A stretch of DNA of 7,189 nucleotides from Thermacetogenium sp. UBA4966 (GTDB lineage: Bacteria > Bacillota > DSM-12270 > Thermacetogeniales > Thermacetogeniaceae): positions 1 through 7,189 of the forward strand of contig DHAA01000097.1 in NCBI GenBank assembly GCA_002397275.1, read 5' to 3'. This document shows, piece by piece, positions 5,871-7,189 of this stretch. The notes under the pieces are model-generated. The model was not told the DNA's origin, made no database searches, and saw only the letters and a program-made list of their open reading frames with translations. Made by a program: the position numbers and the translations under genes. Positions within the stretch are counted from its first letter, which is position 1, and every line of letters starts with the position of its first letter.

Positions 5871-6026
5871 AGCTAAAATTTTGCATGAAATTTTTTGGCA
5901 CCTATATTTACCCATTCGACCCAACAATACCCCATTCAGACATAATTTTTACCTTTTGATGCCCTATCCAATAAATTCGACATAATGCAACGAATTTTGC
6001 TTAATGAATATGCTACAGTAAATGTT

Positions 6027-6186
6027 GCAGGAAGAGGTACTAGGTTCTATACAAGTATATGTTCCTGCTTAAACGAGTGCGGCCAATGGAAAATCAGGGT
6101 AACGCATACTCCAAATAGCCTTGCTTAATCGGATAAATAAGCTATTTAGTACATTCATTCAAGTGAACAACAATGATGACTGTACT
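6027..6186. ncRNA. Run of four adjacent stem-loops, candidate structured RNA
   Basis: Four potential stems follow one another almost without gaps: GCAGGAA/TTCCTGC (6027-6033 with 6062-6068, an inner TATAC-AA-GTATA hairpin at its tip), GAGTGCG/CGC-AT-ACTC (6075-6081 with 6103-6111, 2-nt bulge), AAATAGC/GCTATTT (6113-6119 with 6141-6147) and AGTACA/TGTACT (6148-6153 with 6181-6186). I recognise no known RNA family. Strand and transcription are unproven; the structure could also belong to a small mobile element. Confidence 0.3.
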
Positions 6187-6242
6187 GAAGATATTAATAG
6201 TCAGAAAGTCCGACCGAACCGTGGCAATTAGACAAAAATTAA

Positions 6243-6254
6243 TTCGGAATAATC
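6243..6254 (-). repeat. Right arm of a 12-bp inverted-repeat pair
   Basis: TTCGGAATAATC is the exact reverse complement of 5859-5870. Together the arms enclose 396 bp that include the four-stem region. I see no convincing target-site duplication outside them. Confidence 0.45.
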
Positions 6255-6388
6255 GGGAATAGTCAATTACCTAAAGGTATACATCTTCGAAGGGTCGATT
6301 ATCACTAATATATGTTAGAAATTTCAATATTCTTGTAATATAGTTAAAGTATCTGGCGTAATTTTCAGACAAGTTATTTTTGGCCGGA

Positions 6389-6417
6389 TTGCGTATTAAT
6401 TCCTCGCCGGGTTTATC
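6389..6417 (+). promoter_or_regulatory. Weak promoter candidate for the precursor peptide gene
   Basis: TTGCGT (6389-6394) and TTTATC (6412-6417) with a 17-bp spacer would start transcription near 6424, just before the ribosome binding site. Both hexamers depart from consensus, so this is only the best-placed candidate I see. Confidence 0.25.
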
Positions 6418-6452
6418 AATTTTTGCAACCCATATGCATAGGAGGTGTTTAT

Positions 6453-6653
6453 ATGGGAAAGGAAATGTTTATTGACCCTACTCCAGTTTCTATGGATGAT
6501 GTTACCACTGTTTCTTTAGCCCATTCGGATATGGATACCCCTTCACATGTAGGCGGAGGAATAGTGGTAGTTGCTATTGTTACCTGCGGCGGTAAACTGG
6601 GTTCAGCAACGGTAGTGACTGTTGGCACTGCAGTAACGACTGTTGCTGCTTAG
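6453..6653 (+). CDS. Candidate RiPP precursor peptide, Val/Thr/Gly-rich core
   Basis: This is a 66-residue peptide with two unlike halves. The N-terminal half (1-33, from MGKEMFIDPTPVSMDD to DTPSHV) is polar and acidic, as a leader recognised by a maturase would be. The C-terminal half begins with a GGG (34-36) and is hydrophobic: IVVVAIVTCGGKLG, then SATVVTVGTAVTTVAA. It contains one Cys (C45), no aromatic residue and one Lys. The start ATG 6453 follows AGGAGG (6440-6445) at 7 nt; an upstream in-frame TTG at 6423 has no site. The next gene, 81 nt away on the same strand, is a radical SAM enzyme with a peptide-recognition domain, which is the main reason to call this a precursor. Cleavage near the GGG and the kind of modification (a Cys thioether, epimerisation or other) are inference. 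I cannot place it in a named family. Confidence 0.75.
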   Translation: MGKEMFIDPTPVSMDDVTTVSLAHSDMDTPSHVGGGIVVVAIVTCGGKLGSATVVTVGTAVTTVAA

Positions 6654-6734
6654 ACATTAGGAATCACTAAATAAACTTGGAAGAGGTATAATGACAATCC
6701 GGCCTTAATTATGGAAATGGAGGTGTAAAGTTAA

Positions 6735-7189
6735 ATGGAACAATATGATGAAACATATCTGTACTCATCTGATGTATCCTTAGTTGAACTTGCCAATGAA
6801 GATATTATTATTTTAAACGAGGAGATTCCCGATTGGCATAAAACATCCATAACAGGAAAATTTATTCTGGAGAAATTGAGAACCCCCAAAACGATAAATG
6901 AATTAGCATCAATCGCAAGTGAACAATACGACTTACCTGAACATGCAGTACACCCTGTAATTGAAAAAACAATAATGATATTTTATGAAGCAGGAATAAT
7001 TAGTAAGTCCGGGAACAAGAGGCAGGTTTCAAAAAGACAGTCAATTGAGGATTTACCTTTACAACAGGTCTGGTTCAATATTACTGAAGCGTGTAATCTG
7101 CGTTGTCCGCAGTGTTTTGCGCGTACAGAAGATGACTTTGGCTACGCTCCGCTGGATAAAAGTATATTACTCAACTTTCGCACTAAAAA
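6735..7189 (+). CDS. Radical SAM peptide maturase with N-terminal PqqD-like domain (partial, cut by window end)
   Basis: Only the first 151 residues are present and the frame is open at the right edge. Residues about 10-92 (SLVELANEDIIILNE, FILEKLRTPKTINELASIASEQYDL, IMIFYEAGIIS) read as a PqqD-like winged-helix RiPP recognition element, the domain that binds precursor leaders. The radical SAM domain begins at about 111 (QVWFNITEACNLRCPQCFA), with the 4Fe-4S Cys triad C120, C124 and C127 in CxxxCxxC form. Such enzymes cleave SAM to a 5'-deoxyadenosyl radical and alter residues of the peptide. Whether a SPASM domain with extra clusters follows cannot be seen. ATG 6735 is preceded by GGAGGTG (6719-6725) at 9 nt. 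No terminator lies between it and the peptide gene, so the two are probably co-transcribed. Confidence 0.88.
   Translation, partial: MEQYDETYLYSSDVSLVELANEDIIILNEEIPDWHKTSITGKFILEKLRTPKTINELASIASEQYDLPEHAVHPVIEKTIMIFYEAGIISKSGNKRQVSKRQSIEDLPLQQVWFNITEACNLRCPQCFARTEDDFGYAPLDKSILLNFRTK

Larger units (their letters stand above)
5760..6452. other. AT-rich intergenic region without a convincing gene
   Basis: About 690 bp separate the pseudogene from the peptide gene. Base composition is clearly richer in A/T than in the genes to the left, and no reading frame has both a ribosome binding site and recognisable protein content. What can be seen: an inverted repeat at 5790-5809, a 12-bp inverted-repeat pair at 5859-5870 and 6243-6254, repeated TACCC(C)ATTC boxes at 5909-5942, four adjacent stem-loops at 6027-6186, and a weak promoter candidate before the precursor gene. 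Confidence 0.6.

Noticed and set aside
5985..6128. 47-codon plus-strand frame starting MQRILLNEYATVNVAGRG, with Cys residues in SICSCLNECG
   Set aside because: It reads somewhat like protein, but there is no ribosome binding site, it matches no family I know, and it overlaps the stem-loop region. It could be a gene scrap.
6070..6162. 29-codon minus-strand frame ending IWSMRYPDFPLAALV
   Set aside because: It resembles the tail of a mobile-element protein in flavour only. It has no ribosome binding site and no recognisable motif, and it is very short.
6687..6692. Perfect TATAAT between the precursor and the maturase genes
   Set aside because: No acceptable -35 box lies 16-18 bp upstream (TCACTA at the 17-bp spacing) and the pair looks co-transcribed, so an internal promoter is not supported.

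Overview
The window looks like a Gram-positive, low-to-mid GC bacterium of the Firmicutes, most likely a Clostridia/Peptococcaceae-type organism. The evidence is the infC-rpmI-rplT operon with a leader terminator, strong AGGAGG-type ribosome binding sites, an ATT start on infC, GTG/TTG starts, and a YsgA/RlmP-like methyltransferase directly after rplT. I cannot name the species.

Layout. (1) 1-1493, core translation operon: a sigma-A-like promoter (146-175), a folded leader ending in an intrinsic terminator (263-302) that fits L20-type attenuation, then infC (IF3), rpmI (bL35), rplT (bL20) and a terminator (1462-1493). (2) 1524-2403: a SpoU/TrmH-family rRNA 2'-O-methyltransferase with its own terminator. 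In Bacillus subtilis pheS follows this gene; here accessory genes follow. (3) 2463-4554: a compact unit of a small XRE-type repressor, a four-helix membrane protein and a B12-binding radical SAM enzyme. It is driven by a promoter carrying two near-identical 18-bp dyads, probably autoregulatory operators. (4) 4699-5571: a class I SAM-dependent methyltransferase of unknown substrate. (5) 5579-5757: a frameshifted remnant of a second copy of the membrane-protein gene. (6) 5760-6452: about 700 bp of AT-rich sequence without a convincing gene. It holds a 12-bp inverted-repeat pair 372 bp apart and a run of four back-to-back potential stem-loops (6027-6186). (7) 6453-7189: the most interesting part, a 66-residue Val/Thr/Gly-rich precursor-like peptide followed by a radical SAM maturase with an N-terminal PqqD-like peptide-recognition domain, cut by the window end. 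This is the start of a RiPP (ribosomally made, post-translationally modified peptide) cluster I cannot assign to a named family.

How the parts work together. Regions 1-2 are ribosome assembly and initiation genes under probable L20 feedback. Region 3 reads as a self-regulated HTH/membrane pair that may share a transcript with the B12 radical SAM enzyme (4-nt gap). Region 7 is a separate unit in which the maturase would bind the peptide leader through its PqqD-like domain and modify the hydrophobic C-terminal core. Modifications, export and biological role cannot be read from this window.
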